This document shows, piece after piece, positions 44,601-54,495 of a stretch of DNA of 64,000 nt. Source of the DNA: Lachnoclostridium sp. Its GTDB lineage: Bacteria > Bacillota > Clostridia > Lachnospirales > Lachnospiraceae. The stretch covers positions 62,001 through 126,000 of the forward strand of contig JAETRR010000002.1 of NCBI GenBank assembly GCA_021770065.1. Reading direction: 5' to 3'. The notes below the pieces were generated by a model that was given only the letters and a program-made list of their open reading frames with translations, was not told the origin of the DNA and made no database searches. Position numbers and translations under genes: made by a program. Within the stretch, counting starts at the first letter, position 1. Each line of letters starts with the position of its first letter.

Positions 44601-47600
44601 ATGGACGAAACCATTAGCTTTTCCATTCTGGAAATTGAAAAGACAAAAGATAAACAGGCCATACAGGATGCATACCGCCGTCTGTTAGTGAAGGTGAACC
44701 CGGAGGATGATCCGGAGGGCTTTAAGCGCCTTAGGGAAGCATACGAGGCGGCAGGAGCCTATGCGGATCGTCCGGAGGAATTGAAAAAGGTGCCGGAGAC
44801 GCCGGTGGAGCACTGGATAGAGCGGGTGAGGGAGGTTTATTTCTCACTTTCTAAGCGTCTGGATGCTTCCTGCTGGGAAGAACTTCTAAGAGATGATATC
44901 TGTCTTGACCTGGATACAGGTGTGGAAGCCCGGGATGCCCTCCTTGATTTTCTGGCGGACAATTACCGGATAAAGACTGATATCTGGAAAATGATAGACA
45001 AGACTTTTGATCTCCAGGAAGAACGGGCGGAGCTTCTGGAAAGATTTCATCCGAATTTCATAGATTTTGTTATGCATCAGTGTCAGAGCGACGACGATTT
45101 CCCCTATGAGGAATTTAAGGGAGCGGATGACGCGGATTATGATACTTTCCTGTATCATTACTATGAGCTTTGCCGGAAAAATGACAGCGGAGATGTGGAC
45201 GGGGCCGCCGGGATTCTGGATACGTTAAAGCACCTGCCTGTTTCCCATCCTTATCTGATGCTGGAGGAGGCAAGACTTGAGAGGAACAGACAGAATATTG
45301 CACAGGCCTCCGGATGGATTCACGGTCTTCTGGCTCTGATGGCGGACGATATGCGCAGTCTTGCCTACGGAGGCGAGATCTTCTGGGAAAACGGGGAAAA
45401 GGAAGAGGCAAAGGACTGCTTTGAGAAGATTTTAAAAGAATGCCCGACCCATTATATGGCGAATAAATACCTGGCAAAATATTACCAGGAACAGGGTGAT
45501 CCGAAGAAAGCAAAGGAGTACTGTGTGGAAGCCCTTCGGGTCAGCTCCCAGGAGGAGGCGCTCCTGGAGACCATGCGCGATATCAACCAGAGTCTTATGG
45601 CACTTTATGAGGAGCAGGTTGAGAAGGAGGAAGCGTCCGACGAGGATGTGATGGAGCTTGGCTGGTGTTATCTCCAGAATGATCTCTTTGCAAAAGGCAT
45701 AGCTCTCCTTGAGGGCCGTACCATGGGAGACAGCAGAAAGGCAGAGTACTACAGCCTTCTTTCCAAATGCTATCTGATGGAACAGCAGTATCAAAAGGCC
45801 GTGGATGCTGCCAGAGCGTGTATTCCCTGTATTCAGATCGAGGCAGAAGCCAGAGAGGCCGAGGCTGAGGAGGAGCAAAAAGGAAAGCAGCTTGACAGGA
45901 TTCCGGGCCGGATTGCCGGAGCCTGTGAGATCATCGCAAAAGCTCTGCATATGCTGGCAAAGCAGGGTGAGCTTTCAGGGGAAGAACAGGCATCCTGCTA
46001 TGAGGAGGCGCTTAAGGCCATTGACGAGGCACTTAAGCAGGAGCCGGGGAGCAGGAATTACCAGATCGAAAAGGCACAGATCTTCATAGACCTGGAGGAG
46101 TATCAGAAGGCCATGGATGTGTGCGATGAGATGGTGGAGGCGGACAGAAATGATTTTTATGCCTACGTCCTGCGCCAGAAATGCTGCTACGAGATGCACA
46201 ACGGACAGGGGGTTGTGGACAACTTCTACAGTGCAAAGGATATCTATAACGGCTATCCTCAGATTTATGAACTGGCTGCGGATGTATTTGTCCGTTACAG
46301 CCAGTATGACGATGCGAGGGGGATCCTGAATCAGGCAAAAGAGGCGGAGGTCGGAAGCCCTAAGCTTGATTTGATTCGTCTGACCATTGCCAGAGAGACA
46401 TCGGAGAAGGATGAGGAATTCAGGGCGGCCTATGAGGAAGCCAAGAAGCTGGAAGAGAAGTTTAAGGAATACCGGGAAAATGTGTCCGACGAACAGATGG
46501 CAGAGCTGTACTATGAGCTTGCGCGCTGCTGCCGGGGCCTTGACCGTCAAAGAGATGCCCTGAAGTACATAGAAAAGGCATGCAGCCTCCATAAGGATAA
46601 GCTGTATCTCTGGATTCGCGCCAATACCTTAGCCGATCTCAAGGAACATGACCGCGCAATGGCCGACTATCAGGTCTGCGAGAAGGAATATGGGGAAAAT
46701 GAACTGGTCTACGAAAATATGGCGCGCTGTTACGGAAGTATGGGCAAGCGGAGCCAGGCCCTTGAGTACTACAAAAAGGTTTTAAAGGTCAATGAGGAAA
46801 ACCCCAGGGCCAACAGCCGCATTGTGGATATTTATACGGACATTTTAAAGGATACGGGAGATCTGAAATATTTCCATGAGGCGGTTCCCTTTGCCACCCG
46901 GCAGCTGGAGCTGGACACTTGCGCCTACTATTACATTGAGCGCGGCCTTCTGTATCTGGAGGCGGGAGAGTGGGATCTGGCGGAAGCGGATTTTCTCAAG
47001 GCGGCGGAACTGGAGCCGAAAAATACTTATGCCTACAACAATCAGGGGTGTATCTACAAGTACACGGAGCGGTATGAGAAAGCCATCGAGCTGTTTAAAA
47101 AGTCCATTGAGGTGATGGAGGAAAAGGAGACAATCATTGCCTACAGTAACCTCGGGGGAACCTATGAGCGCATGTGCGATTATCAGAGGGCGCTGGAATG
47201 GTATCAGAGGGGGAGCCGGGAATTCCCCCAGAACCGCGGAATCCGTAAGGATATCATCCGGGTATATAAGAAAATGCATCTTCTGGAAAAGGCCATGGAG
47301 GAGATCAGAAGTTTTTACGGGGAGGATACGGTTTCCTGTTACCTGGAGACAGGCGAGATTTATGTACAGATGAAGCGCTTTGCCAAGGCCATTTCCCAGT
47401 ATCAGAGTGCGCGGAAAAAGGCGGAGAACGACAACGATGCCTCGGATGCCTGGTGCCATATAGCGGATGTATACCTTTATTATAAGAAAAACCCCAAAAA
47501 GGCTCTGGAGATGTATCAGAAGGCCCTGGATCTGAAAAATAAGAACGCCTACGGCTATGACCGCTGCTGCCGCAGTATTATGGAGTGCTACCATATTCTC

Positions 47601-47981
47601 GGGACGCCGGACAAGGGAATTCCCTACCAGAAGCTTGCCCTGGAATCCATCGGCAGACGCTTCGGACATATTGACAAATATTTAAATGATTTTTATTATA
47701 GAAGAAGCCGCCTTTACAACATGGGCGCCATGTACTACTATATCGGCGACCTGGAGATGGCGAAGAAGTATTTCAACCAGATTGAAAAGGCTGCGAAATG
47801 CCGCCACTGCAACTTCAAGGAGTGTGAAGACTACTGGGAGGCTATGGGATTCCTGCGTGAAGAGGAAGGAAATCTTGAGGAGGCACTAAACTGCTATGAG
47901 AAGGCATGCCGGGAGTCTGTGCGTAACGATTTGAGTATTGCGAAGGTGGAAATGCTGACAAAGAAGCTCAAGAAGCGATAA
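44601..47981 (+). CDS. Large TPR protein with degenerate J-domain
   Basis: A 1126-residue protein. The first ~50 residues (ILEIEKTKDKQAIQDAYRRL, then FKRLREAYEAA) look like a J-domain, but the HPD motif needed to stimulate Hsp70 is NPE at residues 33-35. The rest is a long run of tetratricopeptide-like repeats, e.g. AAELEPKNTYAYNNQGCIY and LEWYQRGSREFPQN. Cytoplasmic, with no signal peptide. The HscC-type Hsp70 gene follows after 90 bases, strongly suggesting that they work together. ATG 44601 is chosen by GAAAGGG spacing; GTG 44571 is in frame. Confidence 0.85.
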   Translation: MDETISFSILEIEKTKDKQAIQDAYRRLLVKVNPEDDPEGFKRLREAYEAAGAYADRPEELKKVPETPVEHWIERVREVYFSLSKRLDASCWEELLRDDICLDLDTGVEARDALLDFLADNYRIKTDIWKMIDKTFDLQEERAELLERFHPNFIDFVMHQCQSDDDFPYEEFKGADDADYDTFLYHYYELCRKNDSGDVDGAAGILDTLKHLPVSHPYLMLEEARLERNRQNIAQASGWIHGLLALMADDMRSLAYGGEIFWENGEKEEAKDCFEKILKECPTHYMANKYLAKYYQEQGDPKKAKEYCVEALRVSSQEEALLETMRDINQSLMALYEEQVEKEEASDEDVMELGWCYLQNDLFAKGIALLEGRTMGDSRKAEYYSLLSKCYLMEQQYQKAVDAARACIPCIQIEAEAREAEAEEEQKGKQLDRIPGRIAGACEIIAKALHMLAKQGELSGEEQASCYEEALKAIDEALKQEPGSRNYQIEKAQIFIDLEEYQKAMDVCDEMVEADRNDFYAYVLRQKCCYEMHNGQGVVDNFYSAKDIYNGYPQIYELAADVFVRYSQYDDARGILNQAKEAEVGSPKLDLIRLTIARETSEKDEEFRAAYEEAKKLEEKFKEYRENVSDEQMAELYYELARCCRGLDRQRDALKYIEKACSLHKDKLYLWIRANTLADLKEHDRAMADYQVCEKEYGENELVYENMARCYGSMGKRSQALEYYKKVLKVNEENPRANSRIVDIYTDILKDTGDLKYFHEAVPFATRQLELDTCAYYYIERGLLYLEAGEWDLAEADFLKAAELEPKNTYAYNNQGCIYKYTERYEKAIELFKKSIEVMEEKETIIAYSNLGGTYERMCDYQRALEWYQRGSREFPQNRGIRKDIIRVYKKMHLLEKAMEEIRSFYGEDTVSCYLETGEIYVQMKRFAKAISQYQSARKKAENDNDASDAWCHIADVYLYYKKNPKKALEMYQKALDLKNKNAYGYDRCCRSIMECYHILGTPDKGIPYQKLALESIGRRFGHIDKYLNDFYYRRSRLYNMGAMYYYIGDLEMAKKYFNQIEKAAKCRHCNFKECEDYWEAMGFLREEEGNLEEALNCYEKACRESVRNDLSIAKVEMLTKKLKKR

Positions 47982-48071
47982 CGGTTCCGGCATTGATTCG
48001 GATATGACATCCGGAGCCGGTCCGGATTTGAAAACAAAAAGACATATTGACAGAGACTAGAGGAATATAGC

Positions 48072-49763
48072 ATGATTATTGGAATTGATTTAGGAACAAC
48101 AAACAGTCTGGCCGCTTATTTTACGGAGGACGGGCCGAAGATTATTCCCAACCGTCTTGGAAAGAATCTGACCCCTTCCATTGTAAGTGTAGATGAAAAT
48201 GATCAGATTTATGTAGGTGAAACTGCCCGGGAACGCGGACTTTTGTATCCGGGCACTACGGCCCAGGTCTTTAAGCGGAGCATGGGAAGCACCAAGAAGT
48301 TTGATCTGGGACACAAGCAGTTTACGGCGGAAGAGCTGTCCTCCTTTGTGCTGCGCTCTCTGAAGGAAGATGCGGAGGCCTATCTGAAGGAAGAGGTGAC
48401 GGAGGCGGTGATCAGCGTTCCGGCCTACTTTGACGATAAGAGGCGGAAGGCCACCAAGCGTGCCGGGGAGCTGGCGGGCTTAAAGGTGGAGCGCATTATC
48501 AGCGAGCCTACGGCGGCGGCCATTGCCTACGGCCTCTATGAAAAGACCAAGAATACCAAGTTTCTGGTATTCGATCTGGGCGGCGGTACCTTTGACGTGT
48601 CCATCCTGGAGTTGTTTCAGAATATCCTTGAGGTCCGGGCCGTGGCCGGGGACAATTATCTGGGCGGCGAGGACTTTACGGATGTACTGGAGAAAATGTT
48701 CCTGCAGAAAAAGAAGATTGATTTGGATACGCTGGATGCCAGGACGAGGGGAAGCCTGCATAAGGCTGCGGAAGAATGCAAGCTTGGTTTTGCGGACAGC
48801 GCCAGATCGAAATTTACCTGTACGATAGACGGAAAGACAGAGGAACTGGAAATCACTCAGAAGGAGTACGAGGAGCAGTGCGAACCCCTTTTGGACAAGA
48901 TTCGCAAACCTGTCCAGAGAAGTCTTGCGGATGCCCACATTAAGCTGTCGGATATTAATGTGGTAGTGCTGGTGGGCGGTGCAACCAGGCTCCAGGTGGT
49001 GAAGAACTTTATCATTAAGCTGTTCCGGAAATTCCCGGACACTTCTGTCCATCCGGACGAGGCGGTTGCCCTGGGTGCGGCCATCCAGGCGGCCATGAAG
49101 GAGCGGAACCAGGCGGTAAAGGAAGTGATTCTCACCGACGTGTGCTCCTTTACCCTTGGTACGGAGGTGACGATAAACCGGGGGAACGGCCGTTACGAAT
49201 CGGGCCATTACTGTCCGATCATTGAGCGTAACACCGTGATTCCGGCCAGCCGGACGGAACGGTTCTATACCCTCCACGATGATCAGAGCAAGATTACCAT
49301 CAACATCCTCCAGGGGGAGAGCCGTTTTGCAGCCAACAACCTGCTTCTTGGGGAACTGACAGTGAACGTGCCCAAGAACCGTGCGGGAGAGGAATCCGTA
49401 GATGTGACTTACACCTATGATATTAATTCCATACTGGAGGTGGAGGTGAAGGTGCTTTCCACCGGGGAGGTGCGCAAGCAGATCATCAAGAGCCAGGAAA
49501 ACGAGATGACGGACGAGGAAATCAGGGAGCGCATGGAGGAGCTGTCCTATCTGAAGATTCATCCCAGAGATCAGGAGGAGAATAAGCTTCTGCTCCTGCG
49601 CTGTGAGCGCCTCTATGAGGAGAGCATGGGGGATACCAGACGGATCATTGATATAGAGATCCGCAAGTTTGAGGAAGTACTCAATACCCGTGACCGTGGG
49701 AAGATTGAAGAAGCCAGGGAGGAACTGAAGCAGACGCTTAAGGAGATTGAGGAGGAACTGTAA
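48072..49763 (+). CDS. Hsp70-family chaperone, HscC type
   Basis: A 563-residue Hsp70 shorter than DnaK. Phosphate-1 loop IIGIDLGTTNSLAAYF, phosphate-2 FDLGGGTFDVSI and adenosine loop VVVLVGGATRLQVV are intact, so it should hydrolyse ATP. The beta substrate domain follows (LTDVCSFTLGTEV), and the C-terminal lid is short and acidic (EEAREELKQTLKEIEEEL). Layout matches E. coli HscC, which uses dedicated J-proteins. No grpE or dnaJ is near; the J-like TPR protein upstream is the natural partner. TAGAGGAAT precedes the ATG. Confidence 0.9.
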   Translation: MIIGIDLGTTNSLAAYFTEDGPKIIPNRLGKNLTPSIVSVDENDQIYVGETARERGLLYPGTTAQVFKRSMGSTKKFDLGHKQFTAEELSSFVLRSLKEDAEAYLKEEVTEAVISVPAYFDDKRRKATKRAGELAGLKVERIISEPTAAAIAYGLYEKTKNTKFLVFDLGGGTFDVSILELFQNILEVRAVAGDNYLGGEDFTDVLEKMFLQKKKIDLDTLDARTRGSLHKAAEECKLGFADSARSKFTCTIDGKTEELEITQKEYEEQCEPLLDKIRKPVQRSLADAHIKLSDINVVVLVGGATRLQVVKNFIIKLFRKFPDTSVHPDEAVALGAAIQAAMKERNQAVKEVILTDVCSFTLGTEVTINRGNGRYESGHYCPIIERNTVIPASRTERFYTLHDDQSKITINILQGESRFAANNLLLGELTVNVPKNRAGEESVDVTYTYDINSILEVEVKVLSTGEVRKQIIKSQENEMTDEEIRERMEELSYLKIHPRDQEENKLLLLRCERLYEESMGDTRRIIDIEIRKFEEVLNTRDRGKIEEAREELKQTLKEIEEEL

Positions 49764-49764
49764 A

Positions 49765-50250
49765 ATGTCGATTGAGATTGTACGAAAATATTTTGCTTCT
49801 TACGGTATGGAGGAACGGATTCTGGAATTCCCGGTGTCCAGTGCCACGGTAGAGCTGGCGGCCCAGGCCGTGGGCTGCATTCCGGCCCGGATTGCAAAAA
49901 CCTTATCCTTTAAGGTGGGCGAGGAGCCGATTCTTATCGTAGCGGCCGGAGATGCCAAGATTGATAACCGGAAATACAAGGACAAGTTCGGGAAAAAGGC
50001 CGTTATGCTCTCACAGGAGGAAGTGACGGAAAAGATCGGCCACGCCGTGGGCGGCGTATGCCCTTTTGGAATTCCGGATACGGTGAGTGTTTACCTGGAT
50101 GAATCCATGAAGCGGTTTGAGACTGTATTTCCGGCAGCCGGAAGCTCCAACAGCGCCATTGAACTAAATATGGAGGAGCTTATGCGGTATTCCCATGCAA
50201 AGGAATGGATTGACGTGTGCAAGGGCTGGCAGGAGGAACAGGGGGCATGA
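49765..50250 (+). CDS. YbaK/ProX-type aminoacyl-tRNA deacylase-like protein
   Basis: A 161-residue YbaK-fold protein, which hydrolyses misacylated tRNA such as Cys- or Ala-tRNA-Pro. The core Lys in IAKTLSFK and the GGVCPFGIP loop of the family are present, and NSAIELNMEEL closes the domain. ATG 49765 begins one base after the hscC stop, behind GAGGAGG inside hscC, so translation is coupled. It ends overlapping the next gene. Confidence 0.9.
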   Translation: MSIEIVRKYFASYGMEERILEFPVSSATVELAAQAVGCIPARIAKTLSFKVGEEPILIVAAGDAKIDNRKYKDKFGKKAVMLSQEEVTEKIGHAVGGVCPFGIPDTVSVYLDESMKRFETVFPAAGSSNSAIELNMEELMRYSHAKEWIDVCKGWQEEQGA

Positions 50251-50705
50251 GCCGGTATTTTCCCCTGTTTGTGAATCTGGAAGGAAGGAAGATACTTGTC
50301 TACGGGGCAGGAATCATCGGAACCCGTAGAATATTGTCTCTTTTGAAATTTGGCTGTGAGCTTACGGTGACTGCGCCGGAGGCATCGCCGGAGGTGGAGA
50401 GGCTGGCGGAAGAAGGAAAGATTCTTTGGAGGAAGTCGGTTTATCATCCGGGGGAGATTGGAAAAGATGCCTGCCTGGTTCTGGCGGCGGCCAGTGATAA
50501 AGATATAAACGCGCAGATTGGCGCAGAATGCCGGGAAAAGCAGATCCCGGTGAATGTAAGCAGTGATAAAAGCCTTTGTGATTTTTACTTTCCGGGGCTT
50601 GCCGTCAAGGATGAGCTGGTGGCAGGCGTGACGGCCGGAGGAGCGGATCATGGAAGGGCAAAGAAGGCTGCCGGGGAGATTCGGGCTGTTTTTAAAAATC
50701 TTTAA
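50247..50705 (+). CDS. Precorrin-2 dehydrogenase / sirohydrochlorin ferrochelatase-like
   Basis: A 152-residue NAD-binding protein of the SirC/Met8/CysG N-terminal type, converting precorrin-2 to sirohydrochlorin. VYGAGIIGTRR is the NAD loop, and VLAAASDKDIN and PVNVSSDKSLCDFYFPG are typical. It overlaps the YbaK stop (ATGA). A short C-terminal tail means the chelatase dimer domain is reduced. hemB and hemL 11 kb away supply the tetrapyrrole precursors. A strong terminator follows. Confidence 0.88.
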   Translation: MSRYFPLFVNLEGRKILVYGAGIIGTRRILSLLKFGCELTVTAPEASPEVERLAEEGKILWRKSVYHPGEIGKDACLVLAAASDKDINAQIGAECREKQIPVNVSSDKSLCDFYFPGLAVKDELVAGVTAGGADHGRAKKAAGEIRAVFKNL

Positions 50706-50737
50706 ATAAACTTACAACATAAAAAAGGACAGGACAA

Positions 50738-50797
50738 AGGTTATCGGGAAATGAGGCTGAAAGCGCTTGCAGCCTTATTTCCCGATAACCTCTTTTT
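50738..50797 (+). terminator. Strong intrinsic terminator
   Basis: AGGTTATCGGGAAATGAGGC (from 50738) pairs with the arm ending ATTTCCCGATAACCT (to 50791), loop AAAGCGCTTG, followed by CTTTTT. It separates the HscC group from the sigma-54 island. Confidence 0.92.
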
Positions 50798-50841
50798 AAA
50801 ATTATTGTTTATATCGTCCTTTTTGAGGGGTTTTTGATCTT

Positions 50842-50859
50842 TTGGCATGAAATTTGCAT
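50842..50859 (+). promoter_or_regulatory. Sigma-54 (-24/-12) promoter
   Basis: TTGGCATGAAATTTGCAT. GG at 50844-50845 and GC at 50856-50857 have exactly ten bases between them, the required sigma-54 spacing. It is almost identical to the site at 57184. It drives the CDF gene and probably the genes to levR. Confidence 0.85.
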
Positions 50860-50902
50860 GTGGGTTTATTGTACAAAAGAAAATAAGGGGACTGAATATT
50901 TT

Positions 50903-51844
50903 ATGGCGTATAAGAAAAAAACGGACAAATTAAAAATCGAAAAGCGTGTACTGTTTGTATCATTGGCAGGAAGCATTTTAGTTGCACTGCTGGAAGCTTT
51001 TATGGCATATTTTCTGCATTCGAAAACAATTTTAATGGATTTTGTGTTTGCCTGCTTCGATCTGGTTATGATGTACCCGTTTATCGCGCTGATACCTTAT
51101 CTTTATAAGCCGGTATCCGAGGAACGGCCCTATGGTTTTTCCCAGGTGGAATCCCTGTTTGTATGTATCAAATACGGTGTTCTCCTGACAGTCATTGTAA
51201 ACCTGATTATTGAAAATGCAAAAGTCCTGCTGGGAGGAGGGCATACGGTAGATGCCGGAGTGCTCGTAGGCTTTGAAGTGATACTGAATATCTTCAGTAT
51301 TGTTTTGTATTTTGTGCTGCGGCATTTCAGTGAGAAATATGCATCCTCAATTATCAAATCAGAGCTGTATATGTGGAAGGTGGACATTGTAAGTACCTGC
51401 AGCATTATCTTTGCATTTGCGGCCCAGCTCGGCCTGCAGAAAACGGCTTACACATTTGTGATTCCTTATATTGATTCTACCGTCGCTATTCTGATAGCCC
51501 TGTTTCTGCTGAAAGAGCCGATTGAGCAGATTATAAAGAATCTGAAAGAACTGATCCTTTTTGCCCCTAAGGAAGAGGTGATGGAACAGATACGCCGGGT
51601 TGTAGAAGAAAGCATGGAGCAGACCGACTATCTGCTGACTTTTCTTGACGTGATACAGACGGGACGTAAAACCTGGGTGGAAATTTATGTAAAAAGCAAA
51701 AATGATTTCATTTCCGTACAGGAGTTTAAGCGGATTCAGAGGAGCGTAAGCAGGCAGTTAGGAGAAATGTTTGATCAAATCTATGTAGAAATAATACCGG
51801 AAATAGAAAAAGAAAAAAATGAGACTATAATACAAGGAGGATGA
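50903..51844 (+). CDS. Cation-efflux (CDF) family transporter
   Basis: A 313-residue membrane protein with about five or six helices and a cytoplasmic C-terminal ferredoxin-like domain (LTFLDVIQTGRKTWVEIYVK). ILMDFVFACFDLV and VDIVSTCSIIFAFAAQL correspond to metal-site helices 2 and 5 of CDF proteins, with Asp residues. Probably exports divalent cations such as zinc or manganese. ATG 50903 is chosen; earlier in-frame codons would include the promoter. Expression is predicted to be sigma-54 dependent. Confidence 0.82.
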   Translation: MAYKKKTDKLKIEKRVLFVSLAGSILVALLEAFMAYFLHSKTILMDFVFACFDLVMMYPFIALIPYLYKPVSEERPYGFSQVESLFVCIKYGVLLTVIVNLIIENAKVLLGGGHTVDAGVLVGFEVILNIFSIVLYFVLRHFSEKYASSIIKSELYMWKVDIVSTCSIIFAFAAQLGLQKTAYTFVIPYIDSTVAILIALFLLKEPIEQIIKNLKELILFAPKEEVMEQIRRVVEESMEQTDYLLTFLDVIQTGRKTWVEIYVKSKNDFISVQEFKRIQRSVSRQLGEMFDQIYVEIIPEIEKEKNETIIQGG

Positions 51845-51847
51845 AGT

Positions 51848-53068
51848 ATGGCTTTAGAGAATGTGAAAAAATGTGTAGAAAAGCATGCAGAGAACTATCG
51901 GGAAGAAATCTGGAACATCAGTAAGTTCCTGTTTCAGAATCCGGAGACGGGAAATCATGAATACCGTGCGGCGGCTCTTCAATGTGAATTCCTTCGCAAA
52001 AACGGGTTCACCGTGGAGGAAAAGGCCGGCGGTCTTGATACAGCCTTTATCGGAACTTTTTCCAGAGGAGAGGGACCGTGCATCGCCATATTCAGTGAGT
52101 ATGACAGCCTCCCCGGCGAACTGGGACATGCCTGCGGCCATAATTTAATCGCCGCAGCCGCCATGGGGGCGGCCGCAGCTGCAAAGAAGGCCATGGAGGA
52201 GCTGGGAATAGAAGGGACCCTGATGCTGGCGGGAGCTCCGGATGAGGAGTTTACAGGGGGAAAAATCACCCTTTTAAAGAAAGGCTGCTTCCGGAATGTA
52301 AAGGCGGCCATGGCAGTTCATCCCACAACGGCAAAATCCAGAATCGCAGGGGGAAACCACGCCTACCTGACTTACTCCTGTGAATATAAGGGAAAATCGG
52401 CCCACAGTGAAAGCCGTCCGTGGGAGGGAATCAGCGCACAGAATGCAGTCCTGCTTTTCTTCAATGCCCTCGGCTATGCCCGTCAGATGATAAAGGACGG
52501 TGTCCGCATCCATGCCTATGTGAGAGACGGAATGCAGCATGAAGGAACGATTTCTTCCTATGCGGATTTGGGGTGCGATATCTCTGCACCTGACATATTT
52601 CTGGCGGAGGAAGCTGCCGTGCGTGTGGAACAGTGTTTCCGGTGCGGCGCAGTGGGAACCGGATGCGAGATAGTTCTGAAAAAGGAGGAAGGCTTCAAAA
52701 ACCGGATTCCCAGCAAAGTATTGGGAGAAATTTTCCGAAGCTACTGTATCTCCTATGGGGAGGATATGATGGAAGGGATGCCGGATGACAGCGGCGGAGA
52801 GGATCTTGGAAATGTAAGCCACGTAATTCCGGCCATCAATCCCCACCTTACGGTTTATCCGGAGCAGAAGCTTTCCCTTCACACACTGGAGTTTAAGGAA
52901 CATGTTCTCACCCCGGAGGGGGAAGCTATGTGTATGCTGGGGGCAAAGGCCATGGCGGCCTCTGCGCTTGAATTGATGCAGAATCCCGGGCTGCTTGATG
53001 ATGCAGAGGAAGAATTAAAAGACCGCCTTCTGGATTTATATGGGGAGGATTATCCGAAATACAGATAA
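51848..53068 (+). CDS. M20-family amidohydrolase
   Basis: A 406-residue M20D-type metallohydrolase similar to AbgB/amidohydrolases that cleave N-acyl or aminobenzoyl-glutamate amides. Metal site residues are seen in SEYDSLPGELGHACGHN and GAPDEEFTGG; a dimerisation domain lies in the middle (about 180-290). ACAAGGAGGATG before ATG 51848 couples it to the CDF stop. Cytoplasmic. Substrate unknown. Confidence 0.88.
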   Translation: MALENVKKCVEKHAENYREEIWNISKFLFQNPETGNHEYRAAALQCEFLRKNGFTVEEKAGGLDTAFIGTFSRGEGPCIAIFSEYDSLPGELGHACGHNLIAAAAMGAAAAAKKAMEELGIEGTLMLAGAPDEEFTGGKITLLKKGCFRNVKAAMAVHPTTAKSRIAGGNHAYLTYSCEYKGKSAHSESRPWEGISAQNAVLLFFNALGYARQMIKDGVRIHAYVRDGMQHEGTISSYADLGCDISAPDIFLAEEAAVRVEQCFRCGAVGTGCEIVLKKEEGFKNRIPSKVLGEIFRSYCISYGEDMMEGMPDDSGGEDLGNVSHVIPAINPHLTVYPEQKLSLHTLEFKEHVLTPEGEAMCMLGAKAMAASALELMQNPGLLDDAEEELKDRLLDLYGEDYPKYR

Positions 53069-53139
53069 AGATACACAGTTTATGATAACCGGCTGAGGAT
53101 GTGCCGGCAGCAGGGAAAGGACAGGAAGGGAGGAAGGCA

Positions 53140-54468
53140 ATGAACCAGGATATGTATATGCGGCAGAGCTTCCGGCAGAAGCCGCAGCTGTCTCCCGGGG
53201 TGGTACACAGCATGCAGCTGCTCTCCATGCCGTACACGGCGCTGATTCCCTTCCTGTCCAGAATGACGCTGGAGAATCCGCTTCTGGAGCTTGAAGATTC
53301 TGCAGAAGATTTCCCGCTGGAACTGACAGAAGCAGATGATGAGGAGATCTTTACAAAGAGCGGGAGTACAAAAGAGAATCTTCCGGGGCAGGAGTGCTTT
53401 GAGACAGAGAGGGAACTTCTGCGCCTGGAGCTTCTTGTATGCGGATATCCCGGGGAGATAGAGGATACGGCCCTTGTGATTCTCGATGAGCTGGATGTAC
53501 ATGGGTACTGGAACGGGGAACCGGAAGAATTAGCCGCCCGCCTGGACGTTGCGGAGGAGACGGCAGAGAAAGCACTCTGCGCGATCCAGAGTCTCAAACC
53601 GGCCGGAACGGGCGCGCGCAGTCTTTCTGAATGTCTGGCTCTTCAGATTGATGAGAGCTTTAAGAATGCTTCACTCATACGCCGCCTGGTGCAGGAGGAT
53701 CTTCCCTGGACGGCAGGAAATCACATACGCCAGATACAGAAAAAATACGGAGTCTCAGCTTCCGCGGCAAGGGAAATGGTATCCTGCGTCCGCTCCCTGA
53801 ATCCCTATCCTGTCGATCTCGCGGAGAAACACTATGGAGGAACTTATGTATACCCGGAGCTTAAGGTGCATGTAAAAAGGGGAGAAACCAGAGCAGCGTT
53901 AAGCCGCCGGTCGGAAAACCTGGTAACTGTCAATGAGAATTATCTTCTGGATTTTCCGCAGGAAATGCTGGACGGGGAGACAAAGCAGTTTTTACGGGAA
54001 TGCCAAAGCCGTGCCGCAGAGCTTATCGGAAGCCTGCGCCTGCGCGACCGGACCATGGAGAGAGTTCTTAAGGAAATAGCAGCTTACCAGAAGGATTTTT
54101 TCCTCTATGGCTTTTCCTGTTTAAAGCCTATGACCCTGAAACAAATCTCAGAGAGGCTGGGGCTCAGCACCTCCACGGTATGCCGCTGTGTGCAGGATAA
54201 ATATATGGAGACAGACTTCGGGGTAATCGCTTTAAAAAAGCTCTTTTCGGCACAGGTAAAATCGGAAGGAGCCTATAGCTCAGCGGCTGCGGCCCGGGCG
54301 GCTATCCGTTCCATACTGGAACAAAAGGGGGAGGATTACAGTGACCGTCAGCTTGCAGAGCTGCTTTCACAGCAGGGAATCCATATTTCACGGAGAACTG
54401 TTACAAAATACCGGAATGAGGAAAAGCTTTCAAACCGATCGGGAAGAAGGCAGCATGGAACTTTATAA
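53140..54468 (+). CDS. rpoN: RNA polymerase sigma-54 factor
   Basis: A 442-residue sigma-54. The Gln/Leu-rich activator region is MYMRQSFRQKPQLSPGVVHS, followed by the core-binding domain, an HTH (MTLKQISERLGLSTSTVCRC) and the RpoN box SRRTVTKYRN at the end. The box differs from the usual ARRTVAKYR by conservative changes. ATG 53140 follows GGGAGGAAGG. It is 71 bases after the M20 gene and ends inside the leader-motif copy of levR. It should read the promoters at 50842 and 57184. Confidence 0.95.
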   Translation: MNQDMYMRQSFRQKPQLSPGVVHSMQLLSMPYTALIPFLSRMTLENPLLELEDSAEDFPLELTEADDEEIFTKSGSTKENLPGQECFETERELLRLELLVCGYPGEIEDTALVILDELDVHGYWNGEPEELAARLDVAEETAEKALCAIQSLKPAGTGARSLSECLALQIDESFKNASLIRRLVQEDLPWTAGNHIRQIQKKYGVSASAAREMVSCVRSLNPYPVDLAEKHYGGTYVYPELKVHVKRGETRAALSRRSENLVTVNENYLLDFPQEMLDGETKQFLRECQSRAAELIGSLRLRDRTMERVLKEIAAYQKDFFLYGFSCLKPMTLKQISERLGLSTSTVCRCVQDKYMETDFGVIALKKLFSAQVKSEGAYSSAAAARAAIRSILEQKGEDYSDRQLAELLSQQGIHISRRTVTKYRNEEKLSNRSGRRQHGTL

Positions 54469-54486
54469 ACGGAACTGGAATAGGAG
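54466..54486 (+). repeat. Leader motif copy, before levR
   Basis: TAAACGGAACTGGAATAGG plus AG; the first TAA is the stop codon of rpoN. Confidence 0.9.
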
Positions 54487-54495
54487 TGAAAATGA

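Noticed and set aside
48480-49562. 360-codon open frame on the minus strand
   Set aside because: Antisense to the HscC gene; no ribosome site or motif.
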